Below, piece after piece: positions 1 through 8,526 of a stretch of DNA of 64,000 nt. The notes under the pieces were generated by a model. That model did not search any database. It was not told the origin of the DNA and saw only the letters and a program-made list of their open reading frames with translations. The stretch comes from Pseudanabaena sp. FACHB-2040. Lineage in GTDB: Bacteria; Cyanobacteriota; Cyanobacteriia; Phormidesmidales; Phormidesmidaceae. The translations under genes and the position numbers were made by a program. The stretch lies in assembly GCF_014696715.1 (NCBI RefSeq), contig NZ_JACJQO010000018.1, positions 1 through 64,000 on the forward strand, given 5' to 3'. Numbering within the stretch: the stretch's first letter is position 1; each line of letters begins with the position of its first letter.

Positions 1-111
1 AATGGCGCTGTGGACCCACACCGACTCCATCTCGAACTCGGAACGTGAAACGCAGCAGCGGCGAAAATAGTGAGGGGGTTGCCCCTTGTCAAAATAGCTC
101 GATGCCTGGTC
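1..111 (+). rRNA. rrf: 5S ribosomal RNA, 3' part
   Basis: The first 111 bases match the middle and 3' end of cyanobacterial 5S rRNA. The conserved CCATCTCGAACTCGGAACGTGAAA block lies near bases 26-51, and the closing AAAATAGCTCGATGCCTGGT block lies at 91-110. The 5' part lies upstream of the window, so this is the tail of an rRNA operon read on the plus strand. A Rho-independent terminator follows within 10 bases. The exact 3' end is set by homology to within about two bases. Confidence 0.93.
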
Positions 112-119
112 TATCTTCC

Positions 120-153
120 AAAAGCCCTCTTCCTTCAATGGATGAGGGCTTTT
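120..153 (+). terminator. Rho-independent terminator after 5S rRNA
   Basis: A perfect 10-bp inverted repeat, AAAAGCCCTC at 120-129 and GAGGGCTTTT at 144-153, closes a 14-base loop and ends in a T run. It lies directly downstream of the 5S gene, so it most likely ends the rRNA operon. Confidence 0.85.
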
Positions 154-356
154 GCTTTGAACAGCTTCTGTGGATGAGTGTTGGAATAGCCTTTTTGCTG
201 GCTGAGCCAACTAACGTCACCTTTCCGTCACATTTGCAAGGCTTCTTGGGAATGGAGGCCAGTGTTAATTTGTGGTTAGAGGTTTGGAGCATAACCCTTG
301 TCATAAAATGGGTTTCCAAAGCTGACGCTCTGTAGATAGGGGAGTAGCAAAGTTTT

Positions 357-1166
357 ATGAAAGGACTGAAAGGTAAAACGGCTCTAGTCACAGGAGCGAG
401 TTCAGGTATTGGCAAAGCGATCGCAATTCGTCTTGCTCAAGAGGGCTGCAACATTGCCATTAACTACCGCAAAGACCCAAGTGGGGCTGAAGACACTGAA
501 GAAAAGGCAATGCGTCAGGCTTGTAATGATGTAGATGCCTGCGGAGTTCGGTCCTTGCTGGTGCAGGGGGATGTCTCGAAGGAGTCGGACATTGTTGAGA
601 TGGTTGGCACCACGATTGAAAAGTTGGGGGGGCTAGATATTCTCATTAACAATGCGGGAATTCAAACCGAAAAAGCTGCCCACGAAATTGAGGCAGATGA
701 GCTAGATCAGGTGCTTAACGTCAACCTGAGGGGTGCTTTTCTCTGTGCGCGGGAGGCTTTAAGGCACTTTCTGGCAACGAACAAGTCTGGCGTCATTATC
801 AACATTTCGAGCGTGCACGAAATCATTCCTCGGCCTATGTATATCAGCTACTCCATGAGCAAAGGGGGAATGGGCAATTTGACGAAAACGCTGGCTCTGG
901 AATATGCCAAGGCTGGTATTCGAGTCAATGGCATTGCACCGGGGGCAACGGTGACGCCTATCAATGAAGCCTGGACCGAAGATCCGGAAAAACAGGCTGA
1001 GGTAGAGAGCCACATTCCCATGCGGCGAGCGGGGACGCCGGATGAGATGGCGGCAGCTGTAGCCTTTTTAGTTTCTGATGAGGCGACTTATATTACAGGC
1101 CAAACTCTATTTATTGATGGGGGCTTAACGCTTTACCCCGATTTTCAGGAGCCTTGGTCTGCCTAG
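357..1166 (+). CDS. SDR family oxidoreductase (glucose 1-dehydrogenase-like)
   Basis: A classical short-chain dehydrogenase/reductase of 269 residues, the normal length for the family. The nucleotide-binding TGASSGIG is at residues 12-19, NNAG at 98-101, the catalytic Ser near 152, and YSMSK with Tyr165 and Lys169. The C-terminal TGQTLFIDGG is typical of the family. It should be a cytosolic NAD(P)-dependent oxidoreductase. Overall resemblance is to bacterial glucose 1-dehydrogenases, but substrate cannot be read from sequence. A GGGGAG stretch lies 12 bases before the ATG. The gene stands alone between the rRNA terminator and the relic of a glucosidase gene, so it may once have belonged to a sugar-metabolism operon. 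Confidence 0.9.
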   Translation: MKGLKGKTALVTGASSGIGKAIAIRLAQEGCNIAINYRKDPSGAEDTEEKAMRQACNDVDACGVRSLLVQGDVSKESDIVEMVGTTIEKLGGLDILINNAGIQTEKAAHEIEADELDQVLNVNLRGAFLCAREALRHFLATNKSGVIINISSVHEIIPRPMYISYSMSKGGMGNLTKTLALEYAKAGIRVNGIAPGATVTPINEAWTEDPEKQAEVESHIPMRRAGTPDEMAAAVAFLVSDEATYITGQTLFIDGGLTLYPDFQEPWSA

Positions 1167-1202
1167 GCGAACTTAACTTTAGTTATCTAGCCAGGAAAAA
1201 TT

Positions 1203-1334
1203 ATGACGGTGGAAGAATGGAGGCTGGAGGAAGACCGCACCCGTCAAGCTTACTGGCGTCGTTAGAATCCCTACTTGGGTGAGCGCCAGTGAGAAACGAT
1301 GCGGGAGGATCACAACTCTGATGGCGACCTAGAT
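1203..1334 (+). pseudogene. N-terminal remnant of a GH63/MGH1-type glucosidase
   Basis: Starting at ATG 1203 the frame reads MTVEEWRLEEDRTRQAYWRR, stop, NPYLGERQ, stop, ETMREDHNSDGD. As I recall it, this is the conserved N-terminus of cyanobacterial MGH1-like (GH63-related) glucosidases, where the two stop positions are Trp (YWRRWGPYL and ERQWGTVRED). Both stops can arise by single G-to-A changes in TGG: TAG at 1263 and TGA at 1290. Nothing of the remaining protein is recognisable, because the 3' end of the GH38 gene begins 10 bases later. I infer that the large gene was lost by deletion and only its start survives. The family assignment is from memory of the motif and needs an alignment. Confidence 0.65.
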
Positions 1335-1343
1335 CCACTAGTG

Positions 1344-4300
1344 TCAAAGCTCGTCGACAGGGAGAATTTGATAGCTTGCTACCTGCCAGGGGGCTAGTTT
1401 GAGAGGGTCTTCAGGAAGCCTATCCTGAGGATCTTCTAGCAAATTTACGGGGGAAGCGAGGTTGATGGGCAGGGGGCTTTGCAGTGTCAGGTGTCCTGGA
1501 TTCCCGTAAGCTTCGTAGCAGCGCAAGATGAACTGATGGGGGTTCGCTTCTGCCTGCTTAAAGGCTGCCAGGATGAGGTTATTGTCTCCTAGCTCTAGAA
1601 AACTCACGGCGGCTCCCACCTCTAGCTGAGGTTGGCTCTGCTGGTTGGAGGCAGTGATGCTGTGTAGAGGCAGATTAAGGCTGTGGGCATGGTGAGCTGT
1701 TTGAGCCAGTTTCCAGTTGCCGGGATGGGGGTAGAGGGCGTAAGTGAAGTGGTGTTTTCCTCGATCAGCGGTGGGATCGGGCCAGAGGGGAGCTTTGAGC
1801 AAGGTTAGCCGCAGCTGTTGGGGGCTGGCGTCAAAGCCGTGTTTGCAGTCGGTCAGAAGGCTCACGCCATAGTCGTCTTGGCTGAGGTCGGCCCAGCGCA
1901 GAGCGGGCACTTCCCACTTGGCCTTTTCCTGAGGTGTTTGGGGTTGGGTGGAACGTGCGATCGCACCAAAAGGAATTTCGTAGGTCGCGTGGTCGGATTG
2001 CACTGTTAGCGGAAAGCTTGCCTTCAGCACTACCTGGCTTTCCTGCCAATCAACAGCGGTTTCAATCTTGAGAATGGGTGAGTGGCTGTCGAGAATGTAG
2101 TCCTGGGTGAAGGTGGACTGATTGAGCTGACGAACAACCCGGAGCCGTTGCCGCAGCGATCCCCACTCTATCCACTGGATTGCTTCTAGCTGAGCGGAGG
2201 GCAGGGGATGATCGGCGTAGTCGGGGGCAATATTCCAGGCATCCCAGTACTGGCCTTGATCTTTGAATGCCTGAAGCTGGTTGCCAGGGCCGCTCAATGT
2301 CTCCCGCTGATGGTGCTTATCAAAGAGGCTGGTGATGTCTCCAGTGTTGGGATCAATCTCAGCTTTGATAAATGGGTTTTCTAAATTCCAGTGATTTGGA
2401 GGTTGAGGGGATTCGGTTTCTACTGCTGGAGTCTGAACTAGCCAGAAAAGCCTGTACCCCACAGAAGGAACGGCAACAGCTAAGAAGAGAACAGTTTTGG
2501 ATTCAAATGTTCCTGAAGAATCTGAAAGCACCTGACCGGATACATCCTGAACCTGCCAGCGGTATCCTGGCTGTGGTTCATGGGGAGCCTGGATAGAAAC
2601 AACCTCTGAGCGCTTCCAGTTCAGGGGATTAAACAGCATTAGCGGGACGGCATCGGGTTGGGGCGGATTGGGTAGAGCGAGATGGGTTGCGATCGCACCC
2701 AACGCCTCCTGCAAAATCACGGTTCCTCTCTGAAGCGCTTCCTCCCACAGCTGATTGGCATCAGCAAAGACCTTTGGAATCGAAGACCCTGGCAGAATGT
2801 CGTGAAACTGATTGAACAGCGCGTTTTTCCAAGCTGCTTCGAGTTCAGCTTTGGGGTAAGGCCGGTGGCTGATTAAAGCCGCTAGAGCAGAGAACAGCTC
2901 CGCCTGGTAAAGCACATCCTCACAGCGGCGGTTGTACCATTTCTGATCGGCGTGGGTCGTGTAGCAACCTCGATGCAGCTCAAGGTAAAGCTCATCTTGC
3001 CAAACAGGAAGAGACGAATTCTTAGAATCGTGAACCGTGTCCTTCTCTTCTGTGGTTTGCTCTACTCCAGCCGTCAAGGGCGTTAGCTTTTCTACAAACT
3101 CGCCAACATGGCCAAAAGTTAGCTCTGGGAAAAACGGTGACTCGGCCCAGCGGCGCGCCTTTTCCAACATGTCTCGTGTCGGTCCGCCGCCATGATCGCC
3201 CACTCCCGGTAGCCAGAGGCTCTGGGAAAAACCCGTTTTCGCTTCCCATTCACAGGCGTAATGTGCCATCTCAACCGGCTCAATATCGCTGCCGATCAGC
3301 GGCAGCGTGAGGCTGCGAATGCGGGTACCGTCTAAACCCTCCCACCAGAACCAGTCGTGGGGAAAGGGGTTGGTGTCGTTCCAGCGGAGTTTTTGGGTGG
3401 CGAAGTAGCGGATGCCGCCCTGGGTGAAGAGTTGGGGCAACTGCCAGTTAAAGCCAAAGGTATCGGGTAGCCAAGCTACTTCGCTGACTTTGCCAAACTT
3501 CTCCCGGCAGTAGCGCTGCCCGTAGAGAAGCTGCCGAACGATCGATTCACCCCCGATAATGTTTAGCTCTGGCTCGACCCAAAGCCCAGCATCAATCGCC
3601 CACCGCCCCTGTCTGACCTGCTCCTGAATGCGCTGGAAAAGTTCGGGTCGATGCGCTTCCACCCAGGCGAAGAGGGCTGGGCTGGAGTGGGTGTAGGTGA
3701 GTTCAGGAAAGTCTTGTTGCAGGCAAAGTACAGACTGAAAAGTGCGTTCGGCAGCATTCCAGGTGTCGGCAACGGGCCAGAGCCAGGCCAGATCGAGATG
3801 GGCATGGCCGACGCAATGGATTTGGCGCTGCTTGATCCAGGTGCTCCAAGGGGTGAGTTGCTGACGCAGGGCCTGGAGGGATTCCTGAAAGTGGGGGCGA
3901 TTGTCTACATGCTCCCAGTCAATGATGGTTAGCTTTTGAGAGAAGTCTTCTAGCTGATCAGCGGCAAACTGCTGGAGGTATCGGTAAAGCACGGCCAGTT
4001 CATCCGCAACGAAGCCAGGTTCAGGCAAATCTTCATGGGTGGACTCGAAGATGAGGTGCGATCGCACCAAAGCTCCCTCATCATGCCCTGGACTAACCAG
4101 CCGCAAAGCAACCTCTACCGAGTCTCCGGGCACGATAGCATCACAGAGCGGCAGCCGCGTGAAGCAGTCAAAGATATCGCCCGTTTGCACCAAAGCCCCA
4201 TTGACATAGAGTTCGGCCAGGTCAGCCCACCAGCGCAGCGCCAGCTTAACCCTATAGCCTTGAAGGGAAAAACCTTGTAAAGCAGCCGGCCACTGCAGCT

Positions 4301-4541
4301 GCTGATAAAGCCATAAAACCTGTTGACCTCGGTTCCAGGGAATGTGGTGCCGCTGGTTCAAAGGGGCTAGGGGAAGGGATTCCTCCTCGGGCAGCTGATG
4401 GGGCGAATGGATGCCGTGGGGATCTGCTAAAAAACGCCAGCTCTCTAGAACCGAGCATTGGGAGAGGGACCGAAGCCGATGAAGGGTGTCCTCAATGAAT
4501 TTAAGCGATGGAAGTAGCGCAGGCGATCCAGAGGTGGTCAT
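1344..4541 (-). CDS. Glycoside hydrolase family 38 alpha-mannosidase
   Basis: 1065 residues, as expected for long bacterial GH38 enzymes, which hydrolyse terminal alpha-mannosides. GHAHLDLAWLWP at residues 245-256 is the GH38 metal-binding signature. WLPDTFGFN at 357-365 carries the catalytic nucleophile Asp360. A beta-sandwich-rich region of about 230 residues precedes the catalytic domain, and the C-terminal half matches the mannosidase middle and C-terminal domains. No signal peptide is visible, so it is probably cytosolic and may turn over internal or imported mannosides. The ATG at 4541 has no clear Shine-Dalgarno. Its 3' end lies next to the glucosidase remnant, which suggests a former glycan-degrading neighbourhood. 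Confidence 0.92.
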   Translation of the reverse strand: MTTSGSPALLPSLKFIEDTLHRLRSLSQCSVLESWRFLADPHGIHSPHQLPEEESLPLAPLNQRHHIPWNRGQQVLWLYQQLQWPAALQGFSLQGYRVKLALRWWADLAELYVNGALVQTGDIFDCFTRLPLCDAIVPGDSVEVALRLVSPGHDEGALVRSHLIFESTHEDLPEPGFVADELAVLYRYLQQFAADQLEDFSQKLTIIDWEHVDNRPHFQESLQALRQQLTPWSTWIKQRQIHCVGHAHLDLAWLWPVADTWNAAERTFQSVLCLQQDFPELTYTHSSPALFAWVEAHRPELFQRIQEQVRQGRWAIDAGLWVEPELNIIGGESIVRQLLYGQRYCREKFGKVSEVAWLPDTFGFNWQLPQLFTQGGIRYFATQKLRWNDTNPFPHDWFWWEGLDGTRIRSLTLPLIGSDIEPVEMAHYACEWEAKTGFSQSLWLPGVGDHGGGPTRDMLEKARRWAESPFFPELTFGHVGEFVEKLTPLTAGVEQTTEEKDTVHDSKNSSLPVWQDELYLELHRGCYTTHADQKWYNRRCEDVLYQAELFSALAALISHRPYPKAELEAAWKNALFNQFHDILPGSSIPKVFADANQLWEEALQRGTVILQEALGAIATHLALPNPPQPDAVPLMLFNPLNWKRSEVVSIQAPHEPQPGYRWQVQDVSGQVLSDSSGTFESKTVLFLAVAVPSVGYRLFWLVQTPAVETESPQPPNHWNLENPFIKAEIDPNTGDITSLFDKHHQRETLSGPGNQLQAFKDQGQYWDAWNIAPDYADHPLPSAQLEAIQWIEWGSLRQRLRVVRQLNQSTFTQDYILDSHSPILKIETAVDWQESQVVLKASFPLTVQSDHATYEIPFGAIARSTQPQTPQEKAKWEVPALRWADLSQDDYGVSLLTDCKHGFDASPQQLRLTLLKAPLWPDPTADRGKHHFTYALYPHPGNWKLAQTAHHAHSLNLPLHSITASNQQSQPQLEVGAAVSFLELGDNNLILAAFKQAEANPHQFILRCYEAYGNPGHLTLQSPLPINLASPVNLLEDPQDRLPEDPLKLAPWQVASYQILPVDEL

Positions 4542-4584
4542 GACTTCGGTAAGATTGGGACATTGAAGCCATTCAAGCAGGGTT

Positions 4585-5742
4585 ATGGCATCCTCGTCAC
4601 GCTCCTTTCAAAGCCAAACTATCAACCGTTTATTGGGAACCTATCACGGCTGGGCTCAAAGGGCCGAACGGGTTGTGAGGCGGCTGCAGGTAGGGGCTGC
4701 TTGGGCCTTGCAGGTCACGCTATACCCGGTTTATGTTGGGTTTCAGGCGGGGCGGCTGATTTATCGAAAAATTGCAGCGGCTGATCCGGTGGGTCAGCTG
4801 AGCCGTCTGCGGCAGCGCCAGCCTGCGCTCCATCGCGCTTGGATTGAGCCCAATCAAAGTGATGGGCCGATCAAGATCCTACTGGGATGGCTGCAGCAGC
4901 CGAGTAGCCCGCTCTTTGAAGGGTATCTGCCGCCTGCTCCGCTCAAAGGCTTGGTGCTGGCGGCTGGGCAGGCGCTTGATCTCTCGTCGTCAAGGCTGGC
5001 TAAAGTCTCCCAGCGCACCCGAATTCAAGGCATCGCAACGCAGCTTGAAGATCGCTCCCTAGTGCTGGTGGCCGCCGGGAACCAACTGTTGAATCTGCTG
5101 TCTATAGAAGAACAGGCTGCTTTGAGCCGAGCTATTGCCTGGCTCCTGGCAGAGCAGGGACACTACCATTGGCGACAGCAACAGCGATTGCAGGCTGGCA
5201 GACTACCTCTGCCTTCTCTCAATCGGCGATCTTGGTGGCCGGTTCAGCTATTTCACCATCTGATGCGGTGGATGATGATGGGGCCGGTGGCGACGATGAC
5301 TGACCTGTTTGGAGAAGCGGAAATGGTTCAACATCAAAGAGCCCTTCGCTTACTCCAGAGCCAGAATCAGGCGCGATCGCACATTCAACCCCTAGTCATG
5401 ACCGAAACCGCTTTCGTGGAGACAGTGCCGTTACTGCCAGCAGCCGACCCGGTGTTAACCCTACCGGCTATGGGCAGGCAAGGTGCGCTGGAGTTGAAGC
5501 AAGGTTCGTCAATCGTCAGCTCTGAGGGCAATCCTGATGGAGAAGTGACGGTAGTGTCTGATCGCCTGATTACGACTGCTTCCGAAACCCATCCGATCTG
5601 GATCGAGGCTAAGGCCGTCGTGGTTGACTATGTTGACCACCCGCTGGTATACCTGCTGCGGTGGATCGACAAAGGGCTGCTCTGGTTAGAAAGTTCGGCC
5701 GGGCAGGTATGGAGTTGGTTGCGATCGCACTTTACCCTCTAG
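4585..5742 (+). CDS. Conserved cyanobacterial protein of unknown function
   Basis: 385 residues that I do not recognise as a named family. The N-terminal 70 residues contain a hydrophobic, possibly membrane-associating stretch (AAWALQVTLYPVYVGFQAG, about 37-55). The middle is rich in Gln, Arg and Leu, and a second hydrophobic patch (WMMMGPVATMTDLFG) lies near residue 235. The C-terminal 25 residues are Trp/Leu-rich. AGGG lies 5 bases before the ATG at 4585. It is divergent from the mannosidase gene (43-base gap) and followed by psbI. Base composition and an internal GCGATCGC site are like those of its neighbours, so there is no sign of recent transfer. Confidence 0.7.
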   Translation: MASSSRSFQSQTINRLLGTYHGWAQRAERVVRRLQVGAAWALQVTLYPVYVGFQAGRLIYRKIAAADPVGQLSRLRQRQPALHRAWIEPNQSDGPIKILLGWLQQPSSPLFEGYLPPAPLKGLVLAAGQALDLSSSRLAKVSQRTRIQGIATQLEDRSLVLVAAGNQLLNLLSIEEQAALSRAIAWLLAEQGHYHWRQQQRLQAGRLPLPSLNRRSWWPVQLFHHLMRWMMMGPVATMTDLFGEAEMVQHQRALRLLQSQNQARSHIQPLVMTETAFVETVPLLPAADPVLTLPAMGRQGALELKQGSSIVSSEGNPDGEVTVVSDRLITTASETHPIWIEAKAVVVDYVDHPLVYLLRWIDKGLLWLESSAGQVWSWLRSHFTL

Positions 5743-5870
5743 CCCTAGCCGCCTTAGAGCCTCTAAAAAGACGTGGAGATGGGCTTGATCCCTAAGGGGG
5801 AAAGGACGTTTGGCGATATGATAGCTATAACTTTGCAAATTCCAGTTGCTGATTCATTGGAGAGCCATCA

Positions 5871-5987
5871 ATGCTGACCCTTAAGATTGTTGTTTACCTT
5901 GTAGTGACCTTCTTTGTGTCTTTGTTTGTATTCGGCTTCCTCAATGGAGACCCCGCTCGGAACCCCGGACGTCAAGATTCAGAATAA
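5871..5987 (+). CDS. psbI: Photosystem II reaction centre protein I
   Basis: A 38-residue protein beginning [20 protein letters not shown] and ending [14 protein letters not shown]. This is the full-length PsbI pattern: a single transmembrane helix near residues 4-24 followed by a conserved DPxRNPGR tail. PsbI sits in the thylakoid membrane next to D1 and CP43 and helps photosystem II assembly and stability. GGAGAG lies 7 bases upstream of the ATG. The gene is monocistronic, followed after about 95 bases by a hairpin terminator. Confidence 0.95.
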   Translation: MLTLKIVVYLVVTFFVSLFVFGFLNGDPARNPGRQDSE

Positions 5988-6082
5988 GCGTCGGTTCCTA
6001 AGGCCCCTACTCCCTGTGAGTAAGTTGGCCAGCGGAAAAGAAGCCAGAGCAAAGTCCCTGATTAAGCTACCTACTTGTACTC

Positions 6083-6110
6083 AAAGCCCGCTCTGACGGG
6101 CTTTATTTTT
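6083..6110 (+). terminator. Rho-independent terminator downstream of psbI
   Basis: AAAGCCCG at 6083-6090 pairs with CGGGCTTT at 6097-6104 around a 6-base loop and is followed by ATTTTT. It is 95 bases after the psbI stop and just before the next gene on the same strand. Confidence 0.8.
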
Positions 6111-6129
6111 AGTGCCCTGAAGAAGAAGC

Positions 6130-8421
6130 ATGCCCTTCCCGCTGATTCTGTCGGAAATCCCAGCTGTCTTCCCTGCGGCTGAGGTATCGCCACATCTGGC
6201 AGAAAGCACCGGCTCGGTAGACGCCGACGACCCGCTGCCGTTCTCAGCAAGTGCCAGCCCCACCGAGTTAGCCCCTCGCCCTGACCCAGCTGAAGCTCCA
6301 GTGAGCTTTTCTGCCCACTCCCTTTTGCTCGATTCAGAGCAGCTAGAGAGCAGTCAGGCGAGCCAGATTCCTCGAATTTCTCCCACCTCAGGCTTTCTGA
6401 CGCTAGATCCGCTAGCGCCCGTGATGCCTTTAAATACGCCAGCGAACGAGCCCAATTCAGGCTTGGGGCAGGGTGTGGGAGCGCCAACGCCAGTACCCAC
6501 TGAACAGTTCAACCATTCAACCCTCTGGAATGACGGAGCCTTTCCTCTACCAGCTTTGGCGGGACTAGAGGCAGCCAGTCCAGAGCCTGCTACTGAGCCT
6601 ACCCAAAACCCGCCGCTGCTGCTGCGGGCAGATCGGCAAACCTACAGCCCATCTAGCCAAATCGTCACCGCCTCTGGCAACGTGCAGGTTCAGTTTGGTG
6701 ATGCCCAGCTATTTTCCAACCGGCTGTGGGCCAACCTGCGAAACCGTTTTCTCAGAGCCGAAGAAGATGTCCTCTTCAACCGCAACAATCAGATTATTGC
6801 CGGTAGTTCTGCTACCTATAACCTGCTTCAAGGATCAGGCAGCATTCTCGAAGCCCAGGGAGAACTGTCTCTAACCGAGGTTGAAAGGGACTTTTCTGCG
6901 GATTTTCAAGTTGTCGGCTCCTCCTCCCAAGTTGTAGCCCCAGCTAGCCGACCTATCCAGGAGCAGGGAACGATTTCCTCTGTCACCAGCCCCGGCGGCC
7001 TGAGCCTAGGAACTGATAACAGGAATTTGGCTGGCGGAGAGGAAGGCGACATTAACCGGCTGCGGTTTGAGGCCGAGCGCATTGATTTTGATGCGACTGG
7101 CTGGTATGCCGAAGGCATTCGGCTGACCAATGACCCCTTCTCCCCGCCGGAGATTGAATTCAGGGGAGATACCGCCCGACTAACTGCAATTAGCCCAGAA
7201 GAAGATGAGCTTGTCATTACCAATGCCCGAGTGGTTTTTGACCAGGGCTTTTCCATTCCGCTGCTGCGCGATCGCATCACTTTTCGGCGGGGACAAGTCG
7301 ACCCCAGTGAGCTAAACCCTATCCCAACGAATGTCGGGATAGATGGCCAGGATCGGGGTGGTTTCTTTGTTGAACGGGCATTTTCCTTTAGTCCCGGGGG
7401 ACTGTGGCAACTCTCGGTGAGGCCCCAGTTTTACCTGCAGAGGTGGGTCACCGAGTCTGGGAGCAATATTGCCGATCCGGCCAACTTTGGGGTAGTTGCT
7501 TCTCTAAATGGCCCCCTTGGCCCCCGCACGTTAATAACGGCTACGGCCAGCCTGCCAGGGCTTGATCTCGCAAACCTGAACGAGCGTCTGAGGGCTAGCG
7601 TTCGTGGTCAGCAGCTAATTGGTGACCACATCCTCAATTTGGAATACAGCTACCGCGACCGCCTGTTCAACGGTTCTTTGGGATTTCAGGATGTCCAGTC
7701 CAGCCTTGGGGCAGTGCTGTTGTCGCCCGTCGTTCCGCTAGGAGATACCCAAATTAATCTGACCTATCAGCTATCGGGGCAATATGTTACGGCAGGGACT
7801 GATCGCCCTGAACTGATTGGAGCGAATAATGCTAGCAATCTCACCAGTCTGTTTAGATTTCAGGGCAGCGCGACTCTCGATCGGGCGTTTTTGCTGTGGC
7901 AGGGCCAGGGTTTACCGCCCACGCCTACCCAGGGGCTGCGCTATTCTCCCCGACCAGTCGTGCCGTTTCTCCAGCTAGCAACCAGGCTAAGGGGGATTGC
8001 AACTTATTACAGCAGCGACGATCTTCAGGAAAGTCTAACGGCGAGTGTTCGTTTAGAAGGCCAGTTTGGTCATTTTTCTCGCCCATTTCTAGACTATACC
8101 CAGTTCAATCTAGGCTATTCTAGAACCTTTGTAGGAGGGGCAACCTCTCCTTTTCTATTTGACCGCAACGTAGACCAGAACGTACTTTCGGGCGGGCTAC
8201 TACAGCAGATTTATGGCCCCTTCCGAGCAGGCTTTCAAACCGCACTCAACCTAGACACCGGACGATTTATTGAAACGGATCTGGTGTTTGAATACAGCCG
8301 TCGGGCCTATGGCTTTCTTCTTCGCTACAATCCTGCCCAAACCTCAGGCTATCTGGGCTTTCGGCTGAGTAATTTTGATTGGGTAGGACGTAGTAGCCCC
8401 TTTGATAGTCGAGACTATTAA
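6130..8421 (+). CDS. DUF3769 outer-membrane protein, LptD-like
   Basis: 763 residues. The first 150 are Pro/Ala/Ser-rich and low in complexity. Residues near 165-370 resemble an OstA/LptA-type beta-jellyroll: a RADRQTYSPSSQIVTASGNV start, FSNRLWANL and repeated short strands. The remaining 390 residues are alternating amphipathic strands (FSPGGLWQLSVRPQFYLQRW, NLEYSYRDRLFNGSLGFQ) typical of an outer-membrane barrel. This is the DUF3769 architecture, considered the cyanobacterial counterpart of LptD, which inserts lipopolysaccharide into the outer membrane. Its likely partners, lptA, lptB and lptF/G, lie about 29 kb away at 35730-38337. No classical signal peptide is seen after ATG 6130, which leaves the start uncertain. 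Confidence 0.82.
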   Translation: MPFPLILSEIPAVFPAAEVSPHLAESTGSVDADDPLPFSASASPTELAPRPDPAEAPVSFSAHSLLLDSEQLESSQASQIPRISPTSGFLTLDPLAPVMPLNTPANEPNSGLGQGVGAPTPVPTEQFNHSTLWNDGAFPLPALAGLEAASPEPATEPTQNPPLLLRADRQTYSPSSQIVTASGNVQVQFGDAQLFSNRLWANLRNRFLRAEEDVLFNRNNQIIAGSSATYNLLQGSGSILEAQGELSLTEVERDFSADFQVVGSSSQVVAPASRPIQEQGTISSVTSPGGLSLGTDNRNLAGGEEGDINRLRFEAERIDFDATGWYAEGIRLTNDPFSPPEIEFRGDTARLTAISPEEDELVITNARVVFDQGFSIPLLRDRITFRRGQVDPSELNPIPTNVGIDGQDRGGFFVERAFSFSPGGLWQLSVRPQFYLQRWVTESGSNIADPANFGVVASLNGPLGPRTLITATASLPGLDLANLNERLRASVRGQQLIGDHILNLEYSYRDRLFNGSLGFQDVQSSLGAVLLSPVVPLGDTQINLTYQLSGQYVTAGTDRPELIGANNASNLTSLFRFQGSATLDRAFLLWQGQGLPPTPTQGLRYSPRPVVPFLQLATRLRGIATYYSSDDLQESLTASVRLEGQFGHFSRPFLDYTQFNLGYSRTFVGGATSPFLFDRNVDQNVLSGGLLQQIYGPFRAGFQTALNLDTGRFIETDLVFEYSRRAYGFLLRYNPAQTSGYLGFRLSNFDWVGRSSPFDSRDY

Positions 8422-8526
8422 GGAATGAACAGTCACTTTTGAGACTCAGCCCTTAAGATGCAGGTAGGGGTATGCTACCTACGGTTTGTTATTCTTCAAC
8501 TGGGTTTATCTGATAGGCCCATCGTT

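Noticed and set aside
45-335. Open frame overlapping the 5S gene and downstream leader
   Set aside because: It runs through the rRNA and its terminator, has no Shine-Dalgarno, and its translation resembles no protein.
112-356. tRNA gene in the leader after 5S
   Set aside because: No GGTTCRA-type arm or cloverleaf could be traced.
3651-4280. Antisense open frames inside the alpha-mannosidase gene
   Set aside because: They lie on the opposite strand of a well-supported gene and look like GC-driven frame shadows.
6906-7280. 124-codon minus frame within the DUF3769 gene
   Set aside because: Ser/Arg-rich and antisense to a strong gene.
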